The position numbers and the translations under genes were made by a program. From NCBI GenBank assembly GCA_013397435.1, contig VZRG01001644.1, positions 62,001 through 126,000 on the forward strand: DNA of 64,000 nt. The letters are read 5' to 3'. Source of the DNA: Erythrocercus mccallii (lineage: Eukaryota; Chordata; Aves; Passeriformes; Dicruridae). The notes under the pieces were generated by a model that made no database searches, was not told where the DNA came from, and was given only the letters and a program-made list of their open reading frames with translations. Positions 24,542 through 37,448 of this stretch are shown piece by piece (position 1 is the stretch's first letter; the number at the start of each line of letters is the position of its first letter).

Positions 24542-27500
24542 TAGTAGTTATTCATTTTACAACAGAAATATCAGGAGGTCTGTATGTCATTCAAATGGAT
24601 GACTTTAAATTAAGCAACGGATCCCTTAGTCTTCATTTCATTAGAGCTGTAGAAAATTAAATTATATATGTAGTACATATACTCTAAGCCCATTAAATTA
24701 CAGAGTGTGTTGTGTAGTAGTCCTACTATGATATTTACACCTGGCTATAAAATCGAATACTGATCTCTGCTCTTTCTGAAATGCTGTGTGTTTCAGTATC
24801 TGAACTCATCAATTCATGTGTGTGCTTATCTGGCCTCTGTGCATGGATAGGCAAGCACTTTCCCCATCCCCAGCACTCTTTGGACAGCTTCCAGAATGTG
24901 GTTGCCCTCCTGTGTCCTGTAGCACCTTCAGTTATTCCCTGCACATGGGTATCATATACAGGGTTGGGTTTGTGGGCATATATGGCTGGTTACCAAATGT
25001 CATTCACCTCCCCTTCTTGGAACTGCTCTGTAATGCATTTTGGGTCTTCTCTGTACCATTTCAAAATCTAAGATAATTTACTCCACTGTCACATTTGATT
25101 TTATTTAGTCCAAGTTACAACTCTGCTGTGGGATTTTGCAGCAGCAGCTGGAATAAATAGGTACTGGTGGAGTTTCAGCTGCAGCTCAAGTCCTATGCAA
25201 GGTAGGGGCATCTCTCAGTACAGAAAGCACTGGAATATCCTTTTAGTTGTCAAGGTAGGAATATGTGCAGGATGAGGACTGTATGGAAGCATAGGCGACA
25301 GAGGTGGAAGACTTTGTGAGTCTGTGGTTATCACCCTGTCCTCACCACTATGCAGACACGTCTGGAACAGACTTTGCTATCATGTGCTAGGATTGTGCCC
25401 TACTGCAGACACAAAACAACAACCTGAGGCCATGAAGCCTCATGGACCCATGCAAAGAATTTGTCCCAGTCTTCTCACACTGGAGTACACAACTTCTGGT
25501 CCTAAATCACTGCAGATTCAGGTTACTCATACTGTTTGGACACTCCTTGTTTCAGATTGATAGAAGACTGATGTTGCCAAGTCAACAGTTCCTTTTGTAG
25601 TTGTGGTGGCTTGCTGTGCTGCCATGAAAACTGTTTATAATTGGGTTGGCTGTCTCAGAATACACCAGAACTACTGACTTTCAGAAATTTATCTTGTACT
25701 AGTGACAGCACAAATGGTCCAAGGTAGCCTCTTAAAAGGAGCTAAAGAATGTTTTAACATGTGAGTACTGCTCTGCTGCTTTGCAGGACATGGTGCAGTT
25801 GTGGGTAGGTTCATGGACACCTAGCGCCTGCCATCAGCGTTGAGCAGCCTGTGAGGCATTTACAAACTTACAGCACCTGCAACCTCGTTTCTTCTTGGTA
25901 ATTTAACTCTTGGTGAAATGCAGTTGATAGTCATGATTTAGAACAAGTGTCTGTCTACCCGTTGTATGCTGCTAAGCCTAGTGAAGCCTTCCTTATGCAG
26001 CAGGGAGTTACAGAAAATCCAGTCCATCACTTGGTGGAACAGGATGACAGTAGAGTGCTCCTTTGTAATGATGAAGGCAAGACAGTGCTTCTTGCTGATG
26101 TGCTAAATATCACCCTCCCAACTGTGGCTACCTGCGCCCACACAACACCTGCATGGCTAGGGACAGATGTTTTGTGGTGCTGGACTCTGTGGGCCCCTAT
26201 AGCTCCATTTAGAAAATGCCTGTGTCAGCAACTGGTCCAGAAGGACAAAGGAAATTACTGATACTCTATGTCCTGATGCCCGTGCTATGCAGTGATTTTA
26301 ATGAGTAGTGAACTAATGATGCATGTGCTGGCTTGTGGATAGTGAAGTACTTTGGAACATATTGTAACTGATAGTTAAAAGGGCTTACCAGTGCCCTAGT
26401 CCAGTCCTTTTTTTGTTTTTTTCCTGAGATGATGGGATTGAGAAAGAGGTATTTTGTGGCTTTCATGTAATAAGACCTCATTTCTTTTTCCAAGTAGCTC
26501 ACCATGTTTGCTAATTTGGGGAAATAGGCTCTGATTTTAGTGACTCACATAGATTGCTTGCACTTCATTTACCTTCAGTGAAAGTTTTTGATTTGATCAC
26601 TGTTTCTTGTTATCTTAAAAATGGGGAGATGATAAGGAATGCTGAAAGAACTTCAGATTGGTTGTCTTCTGTGCACTTATGTTCTTTATAACTTAAAAAC
26701 ACTGAAGTTAGGTCTGTTGGAAGCTTAATGAGAGTAAATGGCTGTCTCTTAACTATGAAGCAAGAAAAGCCAAAGGCAACCTCTGTAATGCTAATAACTG
26801 GTGCTTTTTTGCCTCTGGTACTTTTTTTGTCTTCTCTTTCCCTCCCATCTATGATTAGAAATTATATAGGGTTCAAGAGAGGGGATACTATTTGCAGGTG
26901 TTGATGTTCCATGTAACTACTGAGAATTTCCTGTTCTGTGATTGTGCCAGTTTTGGTGGTAGCTGGAGAAGATAGAGAGGTAGGGATCTGTGGAGTTTAT
27001 GTTTATTTAGCCTTGGAAGGAAACCTGTACTGCAAGACAAGGAGGGAGACCATACAGAGGAGCAGAAGGTATGAGCTGAAACATATTACTGCCCTTGTTT
27101 TCCAATTTGTTTTTCAACATGATCTGCTCAGCAAAGACAGGTACATTTAAGGTACTTGAGTGAAAAAAAGGTGATCTTCCAGGCCAGTGGAAGGGTTTTC
27201 TGCTTCTCTGTAAAAGAAATTTTCCTGAAGTGTGGTAGGAGATGGAAGGACACTGACTTTGGCATAAGCCACAGAACGTCTCTTTTCCTTCAATATTACT
27301 TAAGAGTTATCCCAGTAAAGAGGACAAAAATTAATAACCTGCAACAGGCATTGAAGAAGGTCACTGATTTATCACCACTGACACTTGGATATTCAGTAGT
27401 GTCTCTGCCCAAAACAGCCATCAATCCCTTACAAGGAGACTTCCATGGAAATATATTTGAAAGCATAGAAGCAGGCTTGTATTGTTTCACTGCTGTCCAA

Positions 27501-28025
27501 CAAAGGAAATAGGTATTTTAAAGATGAAAACTCAATTTTATTTTTTAATATTCCTATACTGTGGTTCTTGAGAGTCCATAACAGTGCATCAAAAAAGTTA
27601 CTCTGATGCATGGGTATATGGCTAAGCCAGCACAGATAAAACTGATAAGAGGACACTTTGGCAATATTCAGCTCTTGAGCAGCCAGTTAGGGAGTGAGGG
27701 AAACATTAAAAGAACAGAGAGCCTGTCTGCTTACTTGCCATTTTCTAGGAGAGTCTCCTCTTTTATACTGAACTTCTTCTAGACAGCTGCAGATACTGCC
27801 AGCAGCCCTCACCAGATTGTACCTCTGTGAGCAGCAGTTGTCTGTTCTCTGTTAGCAGCTTCTTCACATGCCCAGCACAGCACTGTGCAGCACTGATGGC
27901 TCCAAGGCTGCTGTGAAAGCCCTACTTTTCTTCCTTTCGCTGTGGGTAGAGAAGTGGAGCACTGGAAGCTGGTGAATCTGGTGCTCAGCCTGGTAGAGCT
28001 CCATGGACTGCCAAACCTCTTCCTG

Positions 28026-28203
28026 CTGGTTTATTTTTTTGGTTTGGTTTTTTTGGTGTGTTTTTTTTTGTTTGGTTGGTTGGATTTGTTTGGTTGGTGG
28101 TTTGTTTTTTTGTTGTTGTTGTTGTTGTTGGTTGGTTTTTTGTTTTGTTTGGGTTTTTTTGTTGTTTGTGGTTTTTTTGTTGTGGGTTTGGTTTTTTTTT
28201 TTC
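28026..28203 (+). repeat. T/G-rich low-complexity tract with (GTT)n
   Basis: About 180 bases of T runs broken by G, with GTTG and a short (GTT)n at about 28112-28130. The Phe/Leu/Val/Gly ORFs on + and the Gln/Lys/Asn ORF on the minus strand that span it follow from composition. Confidence 0.93.
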
Positions 28204-31200
28204 AAATGAGCTGTTCAGGATGTTTGTCTAGTAGTGACTTGGTCTTGGGTCTGCCCAGGGGAATTGATTCCCAATGAATGTATTAGTGCTGACAGCAGGA
28301 AACAAAGTGCCCAAAATATATTCTCCAGGTAGCCACAAAAATATGACACTGTAAATTTGGTACTTTGGGAATGTGTTCTCAGCTGATAGAGCAAGGATTA
28401 ACTAAAGAGTGGGAAGATACAGAGGGCTGTGGCAGAAGGGCTTATCCTGCTGGGAAAAGAGGTGTTAAGTACCAAATGTGGTGCAGTAAACACCATCCAG
28501 CTTCTCAGTGAAGATAGGAGACCTCGTAGAAGGCCCAGAGTCTTCTCCTCCCAGGGAACCATGGGAGGACTGTATGTGGAGCAGCCATGCAACCACAATA
28601 CAGACTGGTCATGTAAAAATGCAAGCAGCAGTGGATGCAAACATGTATCTGGAACATAAGTCCAGACTGTCATCACCTCAGGAAAGCAGCACAGAAGCTT
28701 TCAGTGTGGATGAAGGGGTGACAGCAGGCTTGGGTCCCTGTATGTTATCACATATACAACCTTTGGCTTTGGGAATTTGGGTTTGAGGTTTTTTTGTTTT
28801 CTCCTTCTGACTGAAAATAGAGGCAATTTTGCTTACATTTTTATTTTAGATTATATATATATATATTTTTTTTTTTTAAGAGGAGGCAACTAAAGCTCTT
28901 CACTGTTAAGTACAGCTTTTGTTTGAAACAGTATTTTAACACACTTTGTGAGGGTAGGAATGTGTTCATAGTAGATTTTTTTTAGCAATAGTTGGATCCT
29001 TTTTGGTGGATCTCTAAGTAGATTTATTTTCTGATCATCAGACTAATAGAAATACTGAGATCTGAGGATTTAAGTTTTCTGAATCCACAGTAAATACTAT
29101 TGAACAGTATGTTCAGTGGTTCTTTTCTGTTTCTTTAGTACCCCAACCTTACTTTTGAAAGGGAATGGTAAAAAGTTACACTAAACTGAAAATATACTAC
29201 TTTAATGTATTTCAGAATTCAGTCACAGCTAATGAATTATTATGGAGACATCTCAGTCTATATGGTCAGCTAATCATACGATATTTGCATGCTATTTAAA
29301 AATTTTCCTCACGGAATTCAAAGACTTCAAGTTGCAACAAACACTTTTATTTCTGGAATTGCTTATGGATAATTATGCTTATGGACTGTGAGTGTAGTAG
29401 ATTTGAAACCACAACCAAATATCAAAAATTGCTGCAAAGGTATAAAATATATATATATTAAGTGTCAGAATGTAGGAAGGCTTAGTTTGGGGTGGGACTG
29501 TCCTGAGACACTGCTTTACCACCATTTCCTTTGGCATACTGGGTCATTTAGCAATGTGTTGTGAAGGCTCTGCCACATTGTCCTTGGCTCTTTAATGTGC
29601 CATGAGGCACAGGTAAAATGGATTTACTTAAGAATTTAGTGAATTTATTGCCATCTTCACAGGCAGCTGTTGAGGGTGGATAGAAGGGAGGGATGAGCTA
29701 GGCCTCTGATAAGTAGGTAAGAGCCAGAAAGCCCTCTTGAACATTCTCTTCATGCCTAGTTCCTGTAACAGCCTTGCAGGGAGGGTATTTCTCCACTCTC
29801 CTTAGCCCTGAGAACAAGGCTTCTGCTTTTCTAAAACATCAGTGCCAGAACTGGCGTGTATCCTTGACATCCATTTGCCTGGTGTGCTGAAGGAACAGGC
29901 CTGAGCAAGAGGAGACCCCTGGCACAGCCCTGGCTGTGTTGGTGTTCTGAGGAGCGAAGAGACCACCTGGCATTGGTGATATCCAGATGTAACAACGGTT
30001 GCCTCCAGCAAAATGTAATCTCATTTCCAGTGGTGTGTGCTGTTTCCAGTGTTCATGTGTTCTGACTAGAACACTGGAAAAACTCTAGCAATAATACCAT
30101 CCAGATGCCCAGAAATTTAATTTGTTTGTGGCCATTTTTATAAACACCAGCTAGTTCCATCTCTTTCCTTGTTTGAATGTCCTTAAATCATGTATTGCCC
30201 ATTACTGCGTAATATTGAACACCGAGGTAAGGCTGGGCATTTTGAGTGCAAAGACTCATTTTGGCATATGCACTAGAACATTGTGTCTGTGTTTGGGGCT
30301 GCTGAGTAGGATATACAAAAGGAAAAATAGATTGATAGTCAGAAAAATACATTATATGTAATGGTTGAGTGGGAAAGACTGAAAAATAATGAATAAAATA
30401 TATATTAGAGAGAAAATATTTATTCAGAATTTTCCTTTCTGCCACTGAATAGTTCATGGTGGGAAAGAAAATAAATTATCTTTCAGAACAGAAGCATTTA
30501 GTTACCTTCTGTTACATATCTGCTTATCAGGTTTAGGGCCCTGTTAAAATTGTTTTCAAATCTTAGTTACTTCACCAAGAACTAAAATTTGCACTGCTTC
30601 ATAAGTTCCACTCAGATTCAGCAGTTAAAGCAGTTCTTTGTTATGAAAGTGGTTAGCTCTATCTGTCTCTTGCACACCTAGGGGAGCTCTTTACTAAGTT
30701 TCATCGAATCACCCACTCCAAGACTGAATCGAGCTCCTGGGGGATGTTCTCAGCCACACCAAAGGTTTGGGAGAGGGTAGGAGTCTCTGTAGGAGGAAGC
30801 CACCAATGGGAACACAGCCAGAAAATGAGTCTAGTATGTCAGTCTTTGTTTTCTGTTTGTGGCAAAGCCAGCCATGGCTTTTCAGGATGCATTAACAAGC
30901 TCCTGGTCAGGTCTCATCTCTTAATGGGGGAATATTACCTGTCAGTTTGTTCTTCTGTATGATAAAAGTTCTCCAGAACCTATGGCAAGCTCCTTGCCAG
31001 TCCTTAGGTGTCTATTCCTGTAGATGAGATTAATCTTGCACTGTTATCTTCATGTTAGTAACCATGCACTGTCTTCTGAAAAGTAAGCATGAGTTGTCAC
31101 CAGTTCACATTTATAGTTGCTGTTTCTGAAATATATTTTCTTCTCTCTATTTAATTCTCCAAGATTTTCTGAAGCAACAATCCCTCAGACTACAGGAACC

Positions 31201-31568
31201 ATTAAACTTCTGAAAAAATTGCAAAGGAGCACTGAGTGGAATAACAAAAATATATTTGTGTCCTTCTCAAACCTGTTTATGCTGACAGGCTGAGTGAAAA
31301 AAACTTCTTGCTTCAGAAATATTTGATTATTATGAATTGTTGTCAATGTTAACTATGGACTTCAACTAACAATACTTAGAAATGCTATACAGGGACTGCC
31401 AACAGCTACGTTGTTATGTAACCTTATATCTTGAAGCTGTAGGTATTATTTGATGCCAGCGTGTGGCAATGTGATGGAAGGCAAGCAATGCTGCTGGATG
31501 ACTGAAATGGTTGGAATGCATCTTTTTATGTAATTAAAGAACTTATCTCCTTCTCTCCTCTACTGCAG

Positions 31569-31603
31569 TTTTACATCCTTGTGTGTCCCTCTGTTTTGTG
31601 AAG
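31569..31603 (+). other. MATN2: MATN2 5' UTR segment in exon 2
   Basis: Lies between the CTACTGCAG acceptor ending at 31568 and the ATG. It has no upstream ATG, and no in-frame stop lies within it, so the frame is open to the acceptor. The start is set by homology and by the signal peptide. Confidence 0.7.
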
Positions 31604-31730
31604 ATGAAGAAAATGATTGCATGTTTCCTTCTGCTATTTGCACATACCCTGCTTTCCACTGTCATGGCAAAAGATCTCCCCGGAAGACGTTTCACCCAGA
31701 GGAGGGATATTAACACACAGTCTCTACTGG
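31604..31730 (+). CDS. MATN2: MATN2 exon with start codon and signal peptide
   Basis: Encodes residues 1-42 and the first base of codon 43 of matrilin-2, a secreted extracellular-matrix adaptor. The acceptor is CTACTGCAG at 31560-31568 and the donor CTGG|GTAAGT falls after 31730, leaving phase 1. The ATG at 31604 has A at -3. A second in-frame ATG lies three codons on, but the MKKMI start aligns with MEKML in human matrilin-2. Residues 2-3 are lysines, 5-20 form the hydrophobic core, and cleavage is likely after VMA at residue 22. The mature N-terminus is short and basic (GRR, QRR), as in the mammalian protein, where this stretch precedes the first VWA domain. Confidence 0.93.
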
Positions 31731-34700
31731 GTAAGTTACACAGAAAATACCTTAAACACCACTACCAAAAGCTGTCTCAAATACAAATGATAAAAGGCAT
31801 AAGCAGCTGGCCAAAGCTTGGCTGAGTTAGTTTGTAATAAAAAGATGATTTTCATTTGCCAGCAGGTATGTGGTAAAGTGTGTTGATCAGGTAGCAGCTG
31901 TTGAAAGAAGGTATTTAATTTTGGGGTACCAGATTTACTTTATGTAAGTGGTATGAAATAAATATTTGCTACTGGACTGTTGGCTTGAAAGAAAAAAAAA
32001 CAACTTTATTTTCAATGTGTAGAGAAAATACGTGCTGGTCCATGGAGGTTCTGTCAAATGTGCCTTTTACCATGCCAGAAAGTTTTAGCTGCCTACATGT
32101 GTGTAATGTGCATAAAGATGATTGAATGGAAATCTGTGGCTATTGAAATGAGGCTTATCATTACATTGATGGTAATTCCTTTATTTTGTCAATTTATTTA
32201 TAATGAGTAGCTTATTTTATAATCAGTAATTTTTTAAAATGAGCTGATTTTTTCCTCTTTTGCCACAAATCTTAGGACAGGGTGTATCCATTTCAACTTG
32301 TGGGCTGTCATATTTTAAAATATAAGGTTCATCTCTTTCTTGCTGGCCATCACCTGTGCATCACCAAGCAGTCAACATTTTCATCTCCTAACAGTTTGTG
32401 ATTTAGAATAACTGTCTTTTGATAATTGTTTAAAGGAATTGTCAGGTTATGAAAACAGAGCATGGATGAGGTTTGGACACAGCCTATCATTAGGCATTAA
32501 TGATTCACATCAGTAGTAGATCTCATCAGATACCCCTGTCCAGCCACTGGGATGGTAAGTGGACTCCATGAGATTCACTTAACCCAAGTGAGTATGAGGA
32601 ATGTGAAATGTCCTGCAGAAGATATATTGGGAAGAAAGAAGAAAGAAAGAAAGAATGTGGGAGAAGGGTTGACAGAGAGGAGAGCACCGAGTTTTTTCAG
32701 TGAAATGCATCTCTAAATAAAATGTAATCCTTTAAATAATGTAAAACTCCATAAAGTACCATTCACAATCTGTTAACTTAAAAATGACAGTTTTCAATTC
32801 CAATAGGACAAATCTAAAACAAAAGACAATGGATTTCCATTTCTTATTCATCTTGCCCAAAACTAATAGGTGCAGTCCTGAAACACTCGGGGTTCTGCTG
32901 CTGAAGGCTGAAAACTGCAGCTCTGGAGATCTAATTCACAAAAAGACATGGATATAGAACAACAAAGAGAAATACCCACATTCACACCTTACTTAACAAG
33001 AATCTCAAATTTTCTAATATCCCAAATTCTAAAATGTGATTATATAGCAGTCTCTTCCTGAATATTTTAGGGTTCTTAGCAAATACCTTAAGTGAATTTA
33101 CTATTTTAAGAAATAAACTGCCTGTCTCTCCAGAAAATGAGTGCAGGGGCAAGGTGTTATGTGGAGAAACTGAAAGTGTCACATTTCTCAGTTGCCATTT
33201 TCCCTGTGATTTTTTAAAAGTTTCTTTTATAACTTCTCTTTCAAATTTAAATATTGGAAAATATATGAAAGGGTTTAGCACTGAGTATAAATCAAAATGT
33301 GTAGATTAAATTATTTATTTGTTCTTTCAAAAGCCACGAGATTTCTGGTCCCTGCATTTGGAAACCACTGGATCCCTACTCAGTTTGGCAAGTGCAGGAT
33401 GCAAACAGTTCTGGCTAAAGGAGCCTTTTCAAGCCATTAAATGATGCAAAAAACTTGGAACATTCTCTGATCCAGCCCATAAAAGTACGTGGCAGTTTGG
33501 AGTCAGACTCTTGGGCCTTGCATTCTGTTTCAAGAAATTAGGTCACCTGCTTATGTGTAGCAATGTATAGAAACAATGGCATGGTAAAAACATGCCTCTC
33601 TGTAAAGAACAGAATGTGTAAAGTGCCACTGTGCTGCAAAGTTGAGTGTTCCTCAAATGGCATGAGAAAGAACAGGGCCAAAACACAATCTCAGTGACAT
33701 CAAGTAACAGACTTAATAAAATCACTCCAGAATTCCAGCAGTTTAACAGGGATTAGAAGTTGTCACATTCTATATAGTATGCATATTATAAATAGTGGTG
33801 ATTACAATTGCTGCCGTTGTGTAAAGACTTGCTTGGCAGGCAAAATGGAGCAAAATAGCTGCAAAGAACCAATGGGTACCTGGAAAAGCAATAAAAATTA
33901 AGATTGGGGGTTGGATTCTTTTTGGATGGAAGTCTCTTTTTCAAGACTAAAATGAAAGTTTATGCTATGTAAGTATAGCAGCATTAAAATAATTTTATTC
34001 CTTTTTTCTTCTTTTCACCATTTTTAAAACAAGAGTGTAATGCTATGATAACTACTTGCTGGTAAAATACCAGTAGTGTCTAGTTACAGAAGCAAAAGTC
34101 ATTGTGCTAGGAGACTGACAAGTTAAATAAGTAAAATGGAATGGATGTAAAATTCTCTGGGATTGTCCATATAGAGAGAAAAGTACTTTGAGATCCAGGT
34201 TTAGGAGGATTTAATTTTTCATCAGTCATGCACTAATACTTAATAGATTTCTTAACACTCTTGTTAGGTCTAATTGCCTATACATTTTAACAAAGTCTTC
34301 TGAAGGAATGAGCGGTGTCTGAAAAGATATATATTTTTCTTATTCCTCAATTTTTCAACTAAATCTCAATGTGCGTAGTTTTAATTTGACAGGTCTTTAC
34401 ATTGCTTATTGGTGCTTAAAATGATTATTGCTACAGCTAATAATTAAAGAGCTGAAATATTTTATTCAAGCATCTATTGAAAATAGAGTTTTTTGAACTC
34501 TCACTATGTGGCCTCTGAAAGCCAAACTGTTTTGCAGGTTTTTCTTTTATTAAACACTGAGTCAGACTTCCAAATATTAAAAACTTGTCAACTGTGCCAA
34601 ATGAATTACCTTTTAACATTTTCGTAAGTTTTTCTTGCAGCATATTAAATATGCATGTATTTCAAATGATAAAAGAATTTGTATTATATTGCTGGAAGAT

Positions 34701-37348
34701 GCTGTTTTCATGCAGGTGTATTTATGTTTTAAAGAATTGTTTCCATAGTTGTGCAAGATCTTGTGAAACAACAGAAAGAAATAGGATGGTCAGTTTTTCT
34801 TTCCCATAGCAGACAACAGTCATCTTTCACCTTATCTGACATGAACTAAATTTTGCCTTCTTTTTCTCCTCATCAGTACTTTGATCCAGAGTTTGGATCA
34901 AATTTAGCTTATCCTGATTTGTGAAAGGAAAATAATATTTTGATTTCTTCTAAAGAAAAGCAGTGATATACTTGCTGCATGGTTATAAAAATAAAATTAT
35001 GTCTGTTAGATTAGTTAGCTATAATGAAATGGATTTCTGCACTTAAAGAGACTGATGAAGGGCAGGGTCAGTTGTCCAGAGTGGTGATTTCCATACCATG
35101 TTTGCAAGGCCAGTGAGAGAATTCCACAGCACACTTCAGCAGGTTTCATGTCTAGAAGCAACGTGTGTCCAGTCCTTGCAAGATGTAGTACCTTTTTGTT
35201 GTTTGAAGTTGTGGAGTTTTCTTCTGAAGCAGATTTGGACTTAGGCCCTACTGCATCTTAATAATTTATTATAAAACAAAGCAAATGAAAATTCTCACAT
35301 TGTAAAAAAACCTCCACAAGTTTTTGTGGGTTTTTTTTTCTAATGAACTCTGTTCTTGTAAGCTGGGCATGTATTTAATTTCACATGGGCATACTTCTTT
35401 GGAAAGATCTGAAGTGAATGCATAAAAGTGGTAGTGGATACAGTGAAAGCTGTAGGACACTATTCTATGCAATAATATTCTTTGTGTTCCTTAGGAATAT
35501 GAAACATGCAGCTACGTGATTTTGAAATAACTATGTAAGGAATTTATAACTAAGAAAATAACTATGTAAGCTAATTTAAGGGGCATATCCTTCAGATATT
35601 ACATGATATCAGAAGAAACAACAAAAAACTAACTGATAGTGCACAAAATTAAAACAGGGGAAAGGAGACCAAGAAAGAAATGTACTTGCTTCCTATTCAG
35701 TGGAAGCTGCTGCAAAATGCAAATACCCCTGTCTACGTTAAATTATATTTTGCAACAAAATACACAATGATTTGTCTCTTGCTTGCGTATGTATGATTCC
35801 ACTAATAATATGAAGTGAAGTAATAGGAACTATGTGGAGCACTCACTAAGGTCATGAACCACTTGCTACAGCCAGTTAAAATTAGTCCAAAGATTCTTAT
35901 ATCCAACCCAGTTCTTAAACTTGAGTGTATGTAACTTTAGGGCTTAAGGCACTATCAGGTTAAACATTCTGGGTTATTTTAGCAGCAAATCAGAGGGGAA
36001 AGTATGTGACAAAAGTGAGCTCAACCCATGATGCTTCTGTGGAGCACAGATAAGATTCCTGTTTAGTTTTGGTTTAATTCACTGTATATTTATACAGTAA
36101 GATCTGATCAGAGATCTCTAAATTCTGCTAATGTGGACTGTTGAGCCAATGTGGGATGCTTTCTGCTGTAAGAAACCAATTCACAGCCTCAGAGTATGTG
36201 TGTATGTGTTATTTCTTCACATAAATGCAACCCTGCTAAGTTTCATGTCCTCAGACATCCTGTCAGAAAGTAGAATTATTGTAACTGAAGTCTGTACTGC
36301 AATTGAAATGAGAATTATGTCTCAGTAACTATATCATGTATTAGACATACAGTACTGATATAGTACTGGGGGAGATGAAAACTCTTCCATGCAGCAGATG
36401 AAGGTAGGAAGTGGTTGCAAATTGCATCTTTTGAATTACCATATAATTAGTTAAAATATAAGCACAGTCATAGACAAGCTTTTGTAAGGATACAGGGTAA
36501 CCAAATATCTATCCATTTATTAACCTATCAGCTTTCTATTCAAAACATGAAGTTGCCATATAAATACATGCATATTATGTTTGGAAAGAGCAAGCAGAGC
36601 ATTTTACAGCCTGCAAAATCACCTGTTTCTTCCTTCTGAGGTGTGTAGATACATATTGCAATCTTTCTGCCTCAAGGCACTGTTAGCAATGGTGTGTTTT
36701 ACTTCCCAGTAGTGCTTGTTTCAATAGCTAAGAGGTCACCTGTGAACTTTATGCTGACTCTCAAAACTTCAACTTTCATCTTAATCTCTCAGCTGTTGGC
36801 CTCTCCCTCACAGTAGCTGCTTTTTCAGATTCTGGGGTTTATGCACAGTAGAACACCCTCTCTCTGTGGCTTTGAGGCTTGGTAGCCTGATTTGTGCTGA
36901 GGTTGTGCCTCCCAGCCCCTAACAGAGGTCCTGGAGTCTGAGAAAGAGATGTGATCAGCAACCATATCCCTGTCCAGCCAGTTGTTCCTGTAGCAGCTGT
37001 TATCCCTTAAACAGACCCAGCTAATGAGCCATGAGGACTAGCTGGGACCGTGACAGACCTCAGGGATTTATGTCCTAATCTGTGTATGTTCATCTGCATC
37101 CAATTATCTTGAGGATCAGAAAGTTTGGATTTTGGTCTGTGCTAGCAGTTTTTAACCACAGAACAACATTCTGCTTGCCAACTCTTGTATTTAGTATTCA
37201 TTATTAATTTTCGTGTATCAAAATCACATTCACTTTTAAGCCACCTATGGGGCATTTCTGTAATTGAAGTTACATGGAATATAATTTGATTTCCAGCATC
37301 ACAAGAAATTGTATTGTATTTCTTTAATGTGTATTTCCTCTAATAAAG

Positions 37349-37448
37349 CTTTTTCCTTCTTTCTTCCTTCCTCTCTTCTTTCTTTGTTTTCTTGTTCTTT
37401 TAATTTGCCCCCTCTGCTTTTTTTCTTCTTTTCACTTTTTTTTTTTAA
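37349..37448 (+). repeat. polypyrimidine tract (CT-rich)
   Basis: About 100 bases of mainly C and T on the plus strand, with TTCC, CTTT and long T runs, ending in TTTTTTAAGG. It could form purine-pyrimidine triplex. The AG at its end is not followed by a recognisable exon. Confidence 0.85.

Larger units (their letters stand above)
22961..31568 (+). other. MATN2: MATN2 intron 1 (inferred)
   Basis: Sequence between the CpG island and the exon carrying the start codon. It contains a CR1 tail at 24465-24541, a T/G-rich tract at 28026-28203 and TA repeats near 28853-28866. ORFs such as 104 codons at 25947 and 118 codons at 27156 have no recognisable domain and are not supported as exons. Confidence 0.6.

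Noticed and set aside
25947..26261. 104-codon ORF in MATN2 intron 1
   Set aside because: The amino-acid mix looks protein-like, but I recognise no domain, see no acceptor/donor pair, and the start is not ATG.
27864..28277. Gln/Asn/Lys-rich minus-strand ORF and Phe/Leu-rich plus-strand ORF
   Set aside because: Translation of the T/G low-complexity tract.
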